A DNA stretch of 64,000 nt. Source: JAXLSZ01 sp046330315. GTDB taxonomy: Bacteria > Actinomycetota > Thermoleophilia > Solirubrobacterales > 70-9. The position numbers and the translations under genes were made by a program. Numbering within the stretch: position 1 is the stretch's first letter; each line of letters opens with the position of its first letter. The notes beneath the pieces were generated by a model. It was not told the DNA's origin. It saw only the letters and a program-made list of their open reading frames with translations, and did not search any database. Shown here in pieces: positions 1 through 8,611 of the stretch. Location of the stretch: NCBI GenBank assembly GCA_046330315.1, contig JAXLSZ010000012.1, forward strand, positions 1 to 64,000, given 5' to 3'.

Positions 1-1013
1 GTCAGCAGCACCCCGCGGAGAACGGGCCGGAAGACCGCCCTGGGGATGTCCGGGTCGGCCATCGCGGCGATCGCCGACGCGGCGACGTCGGCCTGCTGGG
101 CGGCGATCCCACCCTGCTTGACCGGGAACCAGGTGGCATCGCCGGCGGCGAAGACGTGGTCGGTGCCCTCGACCCGCTGGTGGAGATCCGTCCCGATGAA
201 CCCGTGGGGGGCCTGCGGTATCCCCGGGATCGCCGCGACCTCGAGGGCCGGGAGGCTGACTACGCGGTCGGCGGGGATCCGCTCGCCGCCGGCCACCACG
301 AGGTCGGAGCCCTCGATCGCGCTCGGTGCCGCGTTCGCGTGAAAGGCGACCCCGGCCTCGGCGAGCAGCGCCGAGACCGACCCGCTGGCTCTCTCGCCGA
401 ACATCTCCAGCGGCCGGGCCTCGGGGCTGACCACGCCGAGCTCGCTGACCGGGGCACCGCGCTCGGCCAGATGGCTCGCGCTGAGCAAGGCGAGCTCGTA
501 GAGAGGAAGGCTCCACCTCACGGTCGGGGGCACCGCGAAGACGAGCGACCCCAGCTCCCCGGCCTCGAGCCCGTCGAGAAGCCCCCGGAACGCGTCGTTG
601 GCCCCGGCGCCTTCGTAGGTCAGCGATCCCGGCAGCCACCGGGAGGCCGAGACGCCGAGGGCGAGCAGGAGGGCATCGTAGCCGAGGCGCTCGCCCGCGC
701 CGGTGAGCAGAAAACGCTCGCGGGTGTCCACCTCGGCGAGGCTGTCCCGCCGGTAGGCCGCGCCATGCTCGGAGGCGAACTGGTCGAGCCTCAGGCTGGA
801 GCCCTCGCTGAGCCCGAATGGCCCGGCCACCGCGAGGGGGCGATAGTGGAAGTCCGGGTCCGGCGAGACGAGCTCGACCTCGGTGAGGGGGCCGGCGAGC
901 TCGCGCAGGCAGAGGAGCGCCTCGAGACCGGCGATGCCGCCGCCGGCGATCAGGACCCTGAGGCGACCGCGCTCGCCCACCGGGTCGTCCGGCTCACCTC
1001 GTTCGACGGCCAT
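1..1013 (-). CDS. FAD/NAD(P)-dependent oxidoreductase (NDH-2/SQR-like), 3' end cut by window
   Basis: Reading from an ATG at 1013, the frame stays open to the window edge (about 337 codons). Residues 20-29 (VLIAGGGIAG) form the GxGxxG FAD-binding beta-alpha-beta motif, and a second FAD motif (VFAAGDAT) lies near residue 300. This two-motif layout is typical of type II NADH dehydrogenases and sulfide:quinone oxidoreductases, which pass electrons from NADH or sulfide to quinone at the membrane. I see no clear conserved catalytic cysteine pair, so the electron donor cannot be assigned. The C-terminus is missing. The next gene upstream on this strand would start beyond 1013; the 1014-1192 gap holds no gene. 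Confidence 0.8.
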   Translation of the reverse strand, partial: MAVERGEPDDPVGERGRLRVLIAGGGIAGLEALLCLRELAGPLTEVELVSPDPDFHYRPLAVAGPFGLSEGSSLRLDQFASEHGAAYRRDSLAEVDTRERFLLTGAGERLGYDALLLALGVSASRWLPGSLTYEGAGANDAFRGLLDGLEAGELGSLVFAVPPTVRWSLPLYELALLSASHLAERGAPVSELGVVSPEARPLEMFGERASGSVSALLAEAGVAFHANAAPSAIEGSDLVVAGGERIPADRVVSLPALEVAAIPGIPQAPHGFIGTDLHQRVEGTDHVFAAGDATWFPVKQGGIAAQQADVAASAIAAMADPDIPRAVFRPVLRGVLL

Positions 1014-1192
1014 CCCCCCGATTGCATCGTCGCCGCTTCCCTCCGCCATCCGGTCGGCCCCGAAGCGTGGCGTGTGGTCGGGGTGCAACCCGCCGGGACC
1101 CGGGGCGGGCGAGTGCCGCCCGGGCCGGACCGCCCGCGGGGAGGAAGATCGTGGCCGCTCGGGCGAAGGAGCGAGCCTTCAAACCGCCGTTC

Positions 1193-2172
1193 TCACGGGA
1201 GCCGCTCCACGTAGGCGCGGACGGGGGGCTCGGCGCGGACCTTCGGGGCAGCGGCGATCTGGGCGCTCACCAGGCCCCCGGCGCCGGTCAGAAGAGCCGC
1301 CGTGGCGCTCTCGTCGAGGCCGGGCGCGTAGGGGCGCGAGCAGACGCCCCCGGGCAGGCGCGATACGCGGGCGGGGCCGGGGTGGGCGATCGCGTCGACG
1401 AAGGCAGCGAAGGCCACCGAGTCCACGGCCGTGCCGATGTGGGAGACCCTGCGGCCCGGGCAGACTCGCTGGATGAGGATGTTGGTCGCCCCCGCAGCGC
1501 CGAGGTCGGGTGGGGACCGGACTGCGGCTGCACCGTCTCGTCGCCGAGCGAGCGCACCGTCGTCCAGCCGACGCTGCGCCCGGGGGTCTCGTCCGGCTGG
1601 CGGTTCAGCGCCCGCAGGAGGTGCGAGCCGGCGGCCTGCTGCCAGGCGGCGGGTACGCAGGGCTGCGCCGCCGAGCAGGCCCCCTCGAGGGCCACCGTGG
1701 TTCCGTGCTGGGTGCCCGCTGCGGCGAGCACGTCGCCCACCTTGTCGCGCAGCCCCGGCCAGTAGGTGAGCGCGAAGCGCGGCAGCAGGGCTCCCTGGCT
1801 GATTCCGAAGACGGCCACCTTGCGGCCCGCGAGCCTGGCCTCGCGCCTGATCCCGTAGACCAGGTACTGGACCGAGACCTGGATGTCGGCGGTGGTGGAG
1901 GCGGGGAAGTCGACGTCGCAGACCGGGTGGCCGTAGGCGTCGAAGGCGCCCTTGCCGATCGCGTAGGCCTGCTCGCCGGTCGCGCCGGTGCCGGTCACCA
2001 GCATCAGCGGGACCCGCGCCGCGTCGCGGATCTCGGGCCCGTGGCAGTGGAACGCGGCGGCCAGCTTGGACTTGGGGACCGACAGCGGCGGGCCGGGCCG
2101 GGCGGCGGCGGGAGCCGCCGGCGCGACCGCCAGGGCGGCCGCCGCCAGCGCGAGCCCGGCCCACCGCCTCAA
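1193..2172 (-). pseudogene. Secreted CALB-like lipase, frameshifted
   Basis: An ATG at 2172 gives a signal-peptide-like N-terminus (Ala-rich, ending near residue 25) and a lipase fold: oxyanion region VTGTGATGEQ (59-68), nucleophile elbow GISQG (Ser125), and catalytic Asp in GDETVQPQ (Asp211), as in Candida antarctica lipase B. The frame is then lost near 1505-1513 in a C-rich run. A one-base correction joins it to the frame ending at 1193, which supplies the catalytic His (RVSHIGTAVDS) and a family-like C-terminus. All three catalytic residues are therefore present but in two frames. This is either a recent pseudogene or a sequencing indel in a homopolymer. The gene sits 4 bases downstream of the penicillin acylase stop and probably shares its transcript. 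Confidence 0.75.
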
Positions 2173-2176
2173 GCGC

Positions 2177-4636
2177 TCAGCGGTGCCCCTTGAACGAGAT
2201 CACCTGCTGGATCCCGCTCGGGCGGTTCGTGTAGCGCATGGTCAGCAGGTTGAGCGGAGTGAAGTGGATCTGCTCCGCGGTGGCGCTCGCCCTCCAGGCG
2301 CTCGGATCGGAGGTCCCCTGGTCGGCGGTCAGCTCGGTGCCCGCCGCCGCCAGCGCGTTCCAGACCGCCTTGCGGCAGGCGCTCTTGCTGCCCTTCCCGC
2401 AGTAGCGGTTGGCGAAGGGCTGGGGCACCCTGTCTCCGAGCAGCCGGTGGATGTCGCGGTCGAAGTACTGGTACCAGCCCGAGTACTGACCGCCGGGCGG
2501 CTGATCGAAGCGCGAGAACAGCGAAGCCAGCTCGTCGAGCTGGGACCCCATCCACGGCTTCATGAAGGCGTCGGCGATCTTCGGCCAGGCGGCGTCCATG
2601 ATCGCGGCGCCGGGGTCGTCGATCTTGCCGTCGAGGTCCTTGTCGAGCCGGCTGCCGCCGTGGCTGCGCCAGGCGGCCAGCAGGTCCAGCATCTGCTGGG
2701 CCTGGGCGTTGGGCGGGGCGGAGCCCTGCAGCAGGCGGCGCAGCAGCGGCACCGTGTCGATCGCCCTCACGTCCTGGGTCGCGGCGGCGTTCATCGCAGA
2801 GGTCACCGACGCCAGGCTCCACTTGCCGTTCTTCACAAGCCGGTCGAGGTTGTAGTTGAGCAGGTCGACCCGGGCGGCCGAACCGTTCCGACCCCACTCG
2901 TCGTCGGCCGCGCCGAAGCCGTGGGCGACGCTGTTGTTCCAGTTGACGATCCGGCCGTTGCGCGGATCGGTGCCGTGAGGGTGGCCGTTCTTGGAGAGGA
3001 AGCCGCGCCACTCGTAGCGGCCGGTTCCCTTCGCCGGGAGGCCCGGGTCGACGTTGCGCTCCCGGATCGGCAGCAGCCCGCTCGTGTACTCGGCGATGTG
3101 CTTGCTGTCGATGTAGAACGAGTTGAAGGTCTGCGGGGTCTTCGAGGCGGCCTCGAAGAACGTCTTGGGGCTCTTCACCGAGCCGTTCGAGAGCCGGCGG
3201 TTGAAGAGCAGGTCGAGGACGTCCTTGCCGTAGCTCGAGCGCTTCGCCGCGAGCGCGACCTTGCGGCCCTGGACCTTGGCGTAGCCGATCACGGGACCGT
3301 GGACCGTGGTCAGGAAGCTGACCTGCTGGGTCCCGTCCAGGACACCGGCGTTGAAATGGCCCATCTTGCGGCACTTGCCCTTGAAGAGGTAGCGCTCGCT
3401 GCTGCCGCCGCAGAGGGTCTCGGCGAACTGGTCGATCACGTCGCCGCTTGCGGATGTCAGGGTGGTCGCGAAGTCCTGGCCGCGACCGATCAGCAGGTAG
3501 CCGGGGAAGGGCGCCGAGGTGGCGCCTCGCCAGACGAGGTGCGGCGCGTCCATGTCGATCTCGTAGGTGAGGCCCGGGTAGAAGTAGCCGATCTGGGGCC
3601 CGCCGACCATCAGCGGCTTGCCGGTGTTCGAACGCCGGCCGCTGATCATCAGTGTGTTCGAGGCCTGCCGGCGCTCCAGCGCCGGGCGGGCCGCGCGCGG
3701 CACCCTGGAGACCGCCGGGGTCGCCTGGAAGCTGCCGGAGTCGAGGATCACGCTCCCGGAGTGGTTCTTCGGCACGCGCTCGTAGGGGAACTTGCCGTCG
3801 ATCGAGGTCGGGCTACCGGCGTTGGTCTGCTGGCGGAGGTCGTTGAAGACACTCCAGGCTCGCTTCGAGCCGAGTCGCTTGCGCAGGCCCCCGAGGAACT
3901 GCGAGCGGCGTGCCTCGTCGCCGCCGCCCTCGCCCAGGAACTGGTCCTTCAGCGCGTTGACCGCGTAGACGTCGTTGCGCGTCCAGGGCGCGGTCGAGGG
4001 GCTGTGAATCGCCAGGTAGTCGTTGATGCCGGAGATGAAGGTGTCGATGTCGCGCAGCACCGCGCGACCCTCCTTGCCGGCGTTCTTGAGCACCTGGGTC
4101 TGCTTGGCGACTTCGGCCTCGGTGCGCGGGCTGGGGGCGAAGGAGTGAAGCCCGGCGACAAGCCCGATCGCGCTCAGGCCCGGCGCGTCGATCGCCGCCA
4201 CGCGGGCGTTGTAGCGGGCCTGCTGGAGCAGCAGGCCGCGGTCCTCGGCGGCGATCCAGCCGGCCGCCCAGATACCACCCGAGTAGGTGGTGGCGTGGAC
4301 GTGCGGCACGTTGTAGGCGTCACGTGTGATGGTCACGCCGGCCTTTGGGACCGGCTCGTTGGTCCCGGGGCCGTCGGTGCCGAGCCCCAGCGCCTCGGAC
4401 TTGAAATAGGTGGTGAGGTCCGAGTTGCCGACCTGGTCGAAGAGCGGGGTCAGCCCGTCGTACATCTGGGCCTGCTTGGTCGTGGCGGGGGTGACAGCGC
4501 CGCTCCCGTACTGTCCCGACGGGATGATGTTGAGCGCCGTCGCCGCGTAGTCGGTCGGGCCGCCGTCGGCCGCCGCCATGGCGGGAACCGCCAGCGCGCC
4601 GCCGAGAACCAAAACCAACGCCAAGAACCGTCGCAC
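2177..4636 (-). CDS. Penicillin acylase family protein (Ntn hydrolase), secreted
   Basis: About 819 residues. Penicillin amidase family enzymes hydrolyse amide bonds (beta-lactam side chains, acyl-homoserine lactones) after self-cleavage exposes an N-terminal nucleophile. Here the nucleophile is likely the Ser of ASNTLMISG (about residue 326), following a spacer; upstream the alpha chain has the typical DAYNVPHVHA and AAEDRGLLLQQ segments. The GTG at 4636 is preferred because GGAGA lies 7-12 bases upstream and it is followed directly by a signal peptide (VRRFLALVLVLGG). An in-frame ATG at 4711 has no ribosome binding site and would put 25 polar residues before the signal peptide. The natural substrate is unknown. 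The lipase gene follows after 4 bases. Confidence 0.88.
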   Translation of the reverse strand: MRRFLALVLVLGGALAVPAMAAADGGPTDYAATALNIIPSGQYGSGAVTPATTKQAQMYDGLTPLFDQVGNSDLTTYFKSEALGLGTDGPGTNEPVPKAGVTITRDAYNVPHVHATTYSGGIWAAGWIAAEDRGLLLQQARYNARVAAIDAPGLSAIGLVAGLHSFAPSPRTEAEVAKQTQVLKNAGKEGRAVLRDIDTFISGINDYLAIHSPSTAPWTRNDVYAVNALKDQFLGEGGGDEARRSQFLGGLRKRLGSKRAWSVFNDLRQQTNAGSPTSIDGKFPYERVPKNHSGSVILDSGSFQATPAVSRVPRAARPALERRQASNTLMISGRRSNTGKPLMVGGPQIGYFYPGLTYEIDMDAPHLVWRGATSAPFPGYLLIGRGQDFATTLTSASGDVIDQFAETLCGGSSERYLFKGKCRKMGHFNAGVLDGTQQVSFLTTVHGPVIGYAKVQGRKVALAAKRSSYGKDVLDLLFNRRLSNGSVKSPKTFFEAASKTPQTFNSFYIDSKHIAEYTSGLLPIRERNVDPGLPAKGTGRYEWRGFLSKNGHPHGTDPRNGRIVNWNNSVAHGFGAADDEWGRNGSAARVDLLNYNLDRLVKNGKWSLASVTSAMNAAATQDVRAIDTVPLLRRLLQGSAPPNAQAQQMLDLLAAWRSHGGSRLDKDLDGKIDDPGAAIMDAAWPKIADAFMKPWMGSQLDELASLFSRFDQPPGGQYSGWYQYFDRDIHRLLGDRVPQPFANRYCGKGSKSACRKAVWNALAAAGTELTADQGTSDPSAWRASATAEQIHFTPLNLLTMRYTNRPSGIQQVISFKGHR

Positions 4637-4903
4637 CTGCCTGTCTCCTCTCGCGCCATCGCCACCCAGGTGGTGGCCGGCGGTGTCATTTATCCGGTCT
4701 GAGCCTGACATCTCAACCCTACCGGAGCCCCGAAGTAGCGGTCCCCCGGGCCGATCGCGCCCCGAAGGTCTCGCGGGGCGCCCCCCCGGATCCGGTCGCT
4801 CCTCCCCTGAGCGGTCCGGTTCGCGGCGATGGCGCGCCGACTCAACCGCAGCCGCTACCGCGAGCTGGCGGGCGTCGAGATCGAGATCGCCTGGGTCTGA
4901 GGA

Positions 4904-6470
4904 TCAGCCGCCGGCCGTCACGAACCGGCCGATCCGGGTCTGCTGCTCCAGCGCCGACCCGCCACCCGGCGCGAACGAGCAGGGGTCGGTGAGCACCTTG
5001 CCCACCTTGTCACGCACTTCCGCGGTGATCCCCGCCGGTATCTCGCCGATCGAGTCCACTCCCCTCAGCTCGGCGAGGAGCTCGGCCCTGATCTGCCGCA
5101 GCACCGTCGGCTCGTCCACCCGGTCCGGCAGCCTCCCCTGGGTCCAGAGCAGGCGTCGCCCACCGGGGTCCCAGGCGAACTCGGGGATGATCCAGCCGTC
5201 GCCTCCCAGGCGGGTGAGGCGCTTGACCGGGCCCAGCCGGCGCAGCCAGGTGCCGGCAGGGGTTCGCTCGATCCGCATCGCGTAGAGGTCGTTGGCCTGC
5301 TGGAAGGCGGGCCGCAGGAATCCCTCGGTGAAGACCTGCAGGATCAGCGCGTAGTCGTAGCGTGCCGGCAGGTCCACCAGGCGAGCCAGGATCGTCCAGT
5401 TGTTGAAGGCGCCTTCGTGGTCGCGGGTGGACATGAAGACGATTCGGCGCATGTCGGGAGTGAAGGCCGCCTGCTCGTCCCAGGCGGAATTGAAGGTCAG
5501 GCGCTGAGGCCGGCAGGCACCCGGTCGGGGTCCGGCAGCCGGCAGAAGAAGAGCTCGTTGTCGAGCGAGGTGCCGACCGACTCTGTGTAGAGGAAGCCCG
5601 ACCCGTCGGGCGCCCACCACTGCGTCTCGTACCAGTGGCCGTTGCGGGGCCTGACCCGGTGCACGTCCACCAGGCGCGGGCCCTCGGGCCCCCGGGTCAC
5701 GAACCGCCCCACCTCGATGTCGGAGCGTCCGTTGCCGCCCTCCGCCCGGTTCCAGCTCAGCGCCGTCCAGGCGATGTGCCGCCCGTCGGGCGACCAGTAG
5801 GCGTGGAATTTGTCGGCGAACTCGGGGCTGGGGGTCAGGTTGGTGCGCCGGCTTCCGTCCCGGCGCATGACCCAGACGTCGGAACCCAGGCCGCCGAACC
5901 CGGGGGAGCCGATCCGCACCGCGTGGTCGTGCCAGGAGTGAAAGAGGATCCAGTCGCCGTCCGGCTGCACCACCGGGACCTGGTTCGGGCCGCTAAGGCC
6001 GCAGCTCAGGCAGTGCCGATCGGAGCCGTCGAGCCTGGCGCGGTAGATCTGCGGGTCTCCGCCCGGATCGTTCCGTGCGAAGACGACATGGCGGGAGTCC
6101 AGCCAGTCGGGCGCCTGCCCGAAGGTGTAGGGGTTGATCGTGGTGACGAAACGCTCCCCTGCGGGCGGGGCGGAGGCGCGGGTCAGTCCGGCGACGCCGG
6201 CCGCGAGAGCCAGCACCGCCGCGACGCCGACCACCACCCGGCGGCGCTTGCGCGCCGCGCCGAAGGGCCGCCTCCCGGGGCCCAGCCAGCGCCGCCGCCT
6301 GCCTGCGCCGTGGTGCCGCCGCCTGCCTGCGCCGTGGTGCCGCCGCCTGCCTGGGCCGTGGTGCCGCCGCCTGCCTGCGCCGTGGTGCCGCCGCCTGCCT
6401 GCGCCGTGGTGCCGCCGCCTGCCTGCGCCGTGTCGCCGCCGCCTGCCTGGGCCTCGCCGGCGCCGCCCAT
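4904..6470 (-). pseudogene. TolB-like/PD40 beta-propeller protein, frameshifted, with N-terminal repeats
   Basis: After a single hydrophobic anchor (about 6175-6235) come TolB/WD40-like PD40 blades: PDWLDSRHVVFARND, VQPDGDWILFHSW, WSPDGRHIAWTA and, in another frame, FTPDMRRIVFMS. The first frame runs to a stop at 5497, while the continuation (RLTFNSAWDEQAAF onward to 4904) lies one frame over, so there is an indel near 5505-5530. The N-terminus is also uncertain. A 24-bp tandem repeat at 6291-6458 reads AQAGGGTT in the frame starting with ATG at 6470 (GGAG upstream), and the base changes between copies are synonymous in that frame. The propeller frame instead starts from an ATG at 6582 and reads GAGRRRHH. 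A second indel near 6250-6290 is therefore likely. Function unknown; membrane-anchored sensor or periplasmic scaffold is possible. Confidence 0.65.
6291..6458 (-). repeat. 24-bp tandem repeat, seven copies
   Basis: Seven head-to-tail copies of a 24-bp unit (plus-strand start GCCGCCGCCTGCCTGCGCC), the last two slightly degenerate. The array lies in the N-terminal coding part of the TolB-like gene and preserves reading frame, encoding either (AQAGGGTT)n or (GAGRRRHH)n. The copy-to-copy substitutions are silent in the first reading. Confidence 0.9.
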
Positions 6471-6588
6471 CCCGCGCTCCGCGCGGATTCCGGTCGGTTG
6501 TCCCGTGCGCCACACCCGCGATCCCTCCTCTAATCCCTCGCCACCCGGAGCATTGCACCATCCCCGCCCCGTGTCGACCCACAACGGG

Positions 6589-6631
6589 GTGGGACCTCTT
6601 TCCCTCGAATATCAGGGTTCAGAGGTCCCAC
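6589..6631. repeat. Dispersed hairpin element, copy 1
   Basis: Perfect 11-bp inverted repeat GTGGGACCTCT / AGAGGTCCCAC (6589-6599 and 6621-6631) around a 21-nt loop that itself contains CCCT...AGGG. It lies between the TolB-like gene and the 3' end of the next gene. Six related copies occur in this window (6671, 43730, 43905, 44024, 45992, 46065). Confidence 0.9.
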
Positions 6632-6670
6632 GTCGGGAGACGGGGGGCACTTGGGTGGGCCGGCGCCGGG

Positions 6671-6714
6671 GTGGGACCTCGAACCCCCTCACCATCGAGG
6701 TCTAGAGGTCCCAC
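6671..6714. repeat. Dispersed hairpin element, copy 2
   Basis: Perfect 10-bp inverted repeat GTGGGACCTC / GAGGTCCCAC (6671-6680 and 6705-6714) with a 24-nt loop containing CCTC...GAGG. Located 40 bases after copy 1 and 40 bases downstream of the stop of the 6755-7291 gene. No T-tract follows, so it does not look like an ordinary terminator. Confidence 0.9.
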
Positions 6715-6754
6715 GTCATCGGGGGCGAGACGCGCCGCGTCGCTCGAGCCTCGG

Positions 6755-7291
6755 CTAGCGGAGGGCTTCGGGGTCTGCCGGCGGGAAGCTCCCGCCCGGC
6801 CAGGGAACGCCCGAGTAGCGCTCGATGACGGGTCCGGGCGGGGGCGCCACACCACAGAAGAGGTCGGTGCGGAGAGTCGTGGCAGGGAAGAGCCGCGCGA
6901 ACGGGTCCGACCCGAGCAGGTCGGGGCGACGGGCCACCGTTATCGCCCCCCCGCAGCGGGCAGCGTCGAGGGAGATGGTGGTGAGGCAGACCAGGTCGTC
7001 ACCGAGCATCGGTATCCACCAGGCGAGGGCGTCGCGGCGCACCGCCTGCACCTCGGGCTCATCGAAGTGGAGCGCCGCCGCCGGATCGGGGCTGGCGCAG
7101 ACGCTGGCCCAGGCGCCCGCGACCGGCTCGCCGTCGAGGCATCGGGCGTCGATACGCAACCTCCGGCCGGGACCGCGCGGGCCGGCGCGGAGGCTCTCCC
7201 CGTCGAAGGTCAAGTGGGCGAAGGGCCGGCCAGCTGGGCCGGCCCTCCCTTCCTCCCGGGCGGCACCCGTCGCCTCCCGGTCGGCACTCAC
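6755..7291 (-). CDS. Hypothetical protein coupled to peroxiredoxin
   Basis: A 178-residue protein from a GTG at 7291 that overlaps the peroxiredoxin stop by four bases (GTGA) with a GGGAGGTG ribosome binding site. No signal peptide or membrane segment. I do not recognise a family. Visible features are a DGEPVAGAW segment, paired cysteines at LVCLTTISLDAARCGG, and a Pro/Gly-rich C-terminus. Translational coupling suggests it works with the peroxiredoxin. A longer open frame extends upstream across the peroxiredoxin, but that part is a shadow. Confidence 0.6.
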   Translation of the reverse strand: MSADREATGAAREEGRAGPAGRPFAHLTFDGESLRAGPRGPGRRLRIDARCLDGEPVAGAWASVCASPDPAAALHFDEPEVQAVRRDALAWWIPMLGDDLVCLTTISLDAARCGGAITVARRPDLLGSDPFARLFPATTLRTDLFCGVAPPPGPVIERYSGVPWPGGSFPPADPEALR

Positions 7292-7785
7292 CCCCCCACC
7301 TCCCAGTCGGCGCGATGGGCCATGGTCAGCGCGCGCATGTCGCGGCGGAGCTCCTCCATCGTCGGGCGTCCCCAGAACCAGTAGCCGTTGTAGGCGCGGC
7401 GGACGCGGAGGTCCGGGCCCATCGTGAACGCCGCTGGAAGGTATGGCCGGTGCAGCGTGTCGGTGCTCTCCAGCAGGCCGAGCCGCTCGACCCACAGCCG
7501 CTCGGCGTCCGAGAGGAACGTGAAGCGGGCTCCGAGCCCGGCCCGGAAGGCCGCCTGCACCTCGGGGGGATCGACGCTGAGAACCACGAGCTTTGCGTAG
7601 GCGACCTCGAACTCGTCCTGCACGCCGCAGAGCAGGCGCATGAATCTCTGCTCCTTGGGGCACCACCATCCGCGTGAGGTGAACAGGGCGACCGGGTCGC
7701 CGCCGGCGAGCTCGGAAAGGCTCCTCGCCCTGCCGGTGTGGTCGGGCAGCTCGAGGTCGGGGAAGCTCTCTCCTTCGACGATCAC
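7288..7785 (-). CDS. Peroxiredoxin-like (AhpC/TSA, thioredoxin fold)
   Basis: About 165 residues from a GTG at 7785. The fold is recognisable: GESFPDLELPDHTGR, then SELAGGDPVALFTSRGWWCPKEQRFMRLL with the likely peroxidatic Cys in WWCP, then VVLSVDPPEVQAAFRAGLGARFTFLSD and a strand LPAAFTMGPDLRVRRAYNGYW. It probably reduces peroxides using thiol donors; there is no second obvious resolving Cys near the C-terminus. The open frame continues upstream to 8115, but that part is a Pro/Arg-rich translation of the 7801-8014 repeat array, so I place the start at the GTG. Divergent from the universal stress gene at 8141. Confidence 0.7.
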   Translation of the reverse strand: MIVEGESFPDLELPDHTGRARSLSELAGGDPVALFTSRGWWCPKEQRFMRLLCGVQDEFEVAYAKLVVLSVDPPEVQAAFRAGLGARFTFLSDAERLWVERLGLLESTDTLHRPYLPAAFTMGPDLRVRRAYNGYWFWGRPTMEELRRDMRALTMAHRADWEVGG

Positions 7786-7800
7786 TCCCAGCAGTCCCGC

Positions 7801-8014
7801 TTCGCCCGCCGGGGTTACGCGGGACCCCGAATCTTCCGCGGGGTCTCGCCGGGCTCCGAATCGCCCTTTGGTCTCGCGGGGGCACGTTTGCCGGCCGGGG
7901 TATCGCAGGGGCACGTCCGCCGGCTGGGGTCTCGCCGGGCTCCGAATCGCCCTTTGGTTTCGCGGGGCACGTTTGCCGGCCGGGGTTTGGCCGGGCCCAT
8001 TTCGCCCGCCGGGG
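7801..8014. repeat. Degenerate direct-repeat array between divergent genes
   Basis: A roughly 60-bp block occurs twice almost identically (7840-7900 and 7926-7985), sharing a core CTCCGAATCGCCCTTTGG and the end GTTTGCCGGCCGGGG. A shorter related unit (CACGTCCGCCGGC) lies between them, and TTCGCCCGCCGGGG opens and closes the array. It fills most of the 355-base gap between the peroxiredoxin start and the universal stress gene. No gene, tRNA or CRISPR structure is seen. Confidence 0.85.
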
Positions 8015-8140
8015 TAGGGCGGGCGGTCCAGCGCGAGCGCGGCCGGCACGCCGGGGGCGGCCCCTTGCGGGGTCCATCTCGATGGGCAATAGTCTCCACC
8101 TGCCCACCTGCCCACCTGCCTGACGACAGAGAGGAGTGCG

Positions 8141-8611
8141 ATGAGCAGCGGGGACGGCGACGGAGGCCTCGTCCTCTTCGCCTACGACGGATCGGACTTC
8201 GCGAGGCGGGCGATCGAGGAGGCGGGCCGGCAGCTGCGGACCGGGCGGGCCGCGCTGGTGCTCAGCGTGGTCACCCCGCTGGAGTCGATCCCCTTCTGGG
8301 GCGGCCCCTTCAGCACGATCCCCGCCGAGGTCGCCGAGGACATCTTCGGTAGCGCCACCGAGGTAGCGGAGGAGGGCGCCGCTCTGGCCCGCGGCGCGGG
8401 CTTCGAGGCCGAGGCGGCGGTGGAGCGCGGCTATCCGGTCTGGTCGGAGATCGTCGAAGCGGCCGAGCGCCACCGGGCGGGCCTCGTCGTGCTCGGATCG
8501 CACGGGCGCACCGGGTTCCGCCACGTGCTGCTCGGAAGCGTGGCATCGGCGGTGGTCGAGCACTCCAAGCGCCCGGTTCTGATCGTGCACGCGGGCGGCG
8601 CTTCGAGCTGA
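8141..8611 (+). CDS. Universal stress protein (UspA family)
   Basis: 156 residues, single Usp domain. The N-terminal strand LVLFAYDGSDFARRAIEEA carries the AYDGS motif, and the C-terminal GSHGRTGFRHVLLGSVASAVVEHSKRPVLIV matches the G-2x-G-9x-G-(S/T) ATP-binding signature, so this is the ATP-binding Usp type. GAGAGGAG lies just upstream of the ATG. It overlaps the following membrane protein by four bases, suggesting co-expression. Confidence 0.9.
   Translation: MSSGDGDGGLVLFAYDGSDFARRAIEEAGRQLRTGRAALVLSVVTPLESIPFWGGPFSTIPAEVAEDIFGSATEVAEEGAALARGAGFEAEAAVERGYPVWSEIVEAAERHRAGLVVLGSHGRTGFRHVLLGSVASAVVEHSKRPVLIVHAGGASS

Noticed and set aside
1988..4702. Very long open frame on the plus strand opposite the penicillin acylase gene
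   Set aside because: It is antisense to a gene with clear catalytic motifs; its translation is Arg/Gly/Val-rich without family features, as expected of high-GC shadow frames.
4829..4900. 23-codon plus-strand frame (MARRLNRSRYRELAG...)
   Set aside because: Too short, no ribosome binding site, no recognisable relatives; possibly a gene remnant but not supportable.
6589..6714. Hairpin elements as ordinary intrinsic terminators
   Set aside because: They lack T-tracts, occur several times in one gap, and some lie upstream of divergent genes (43730-44064).
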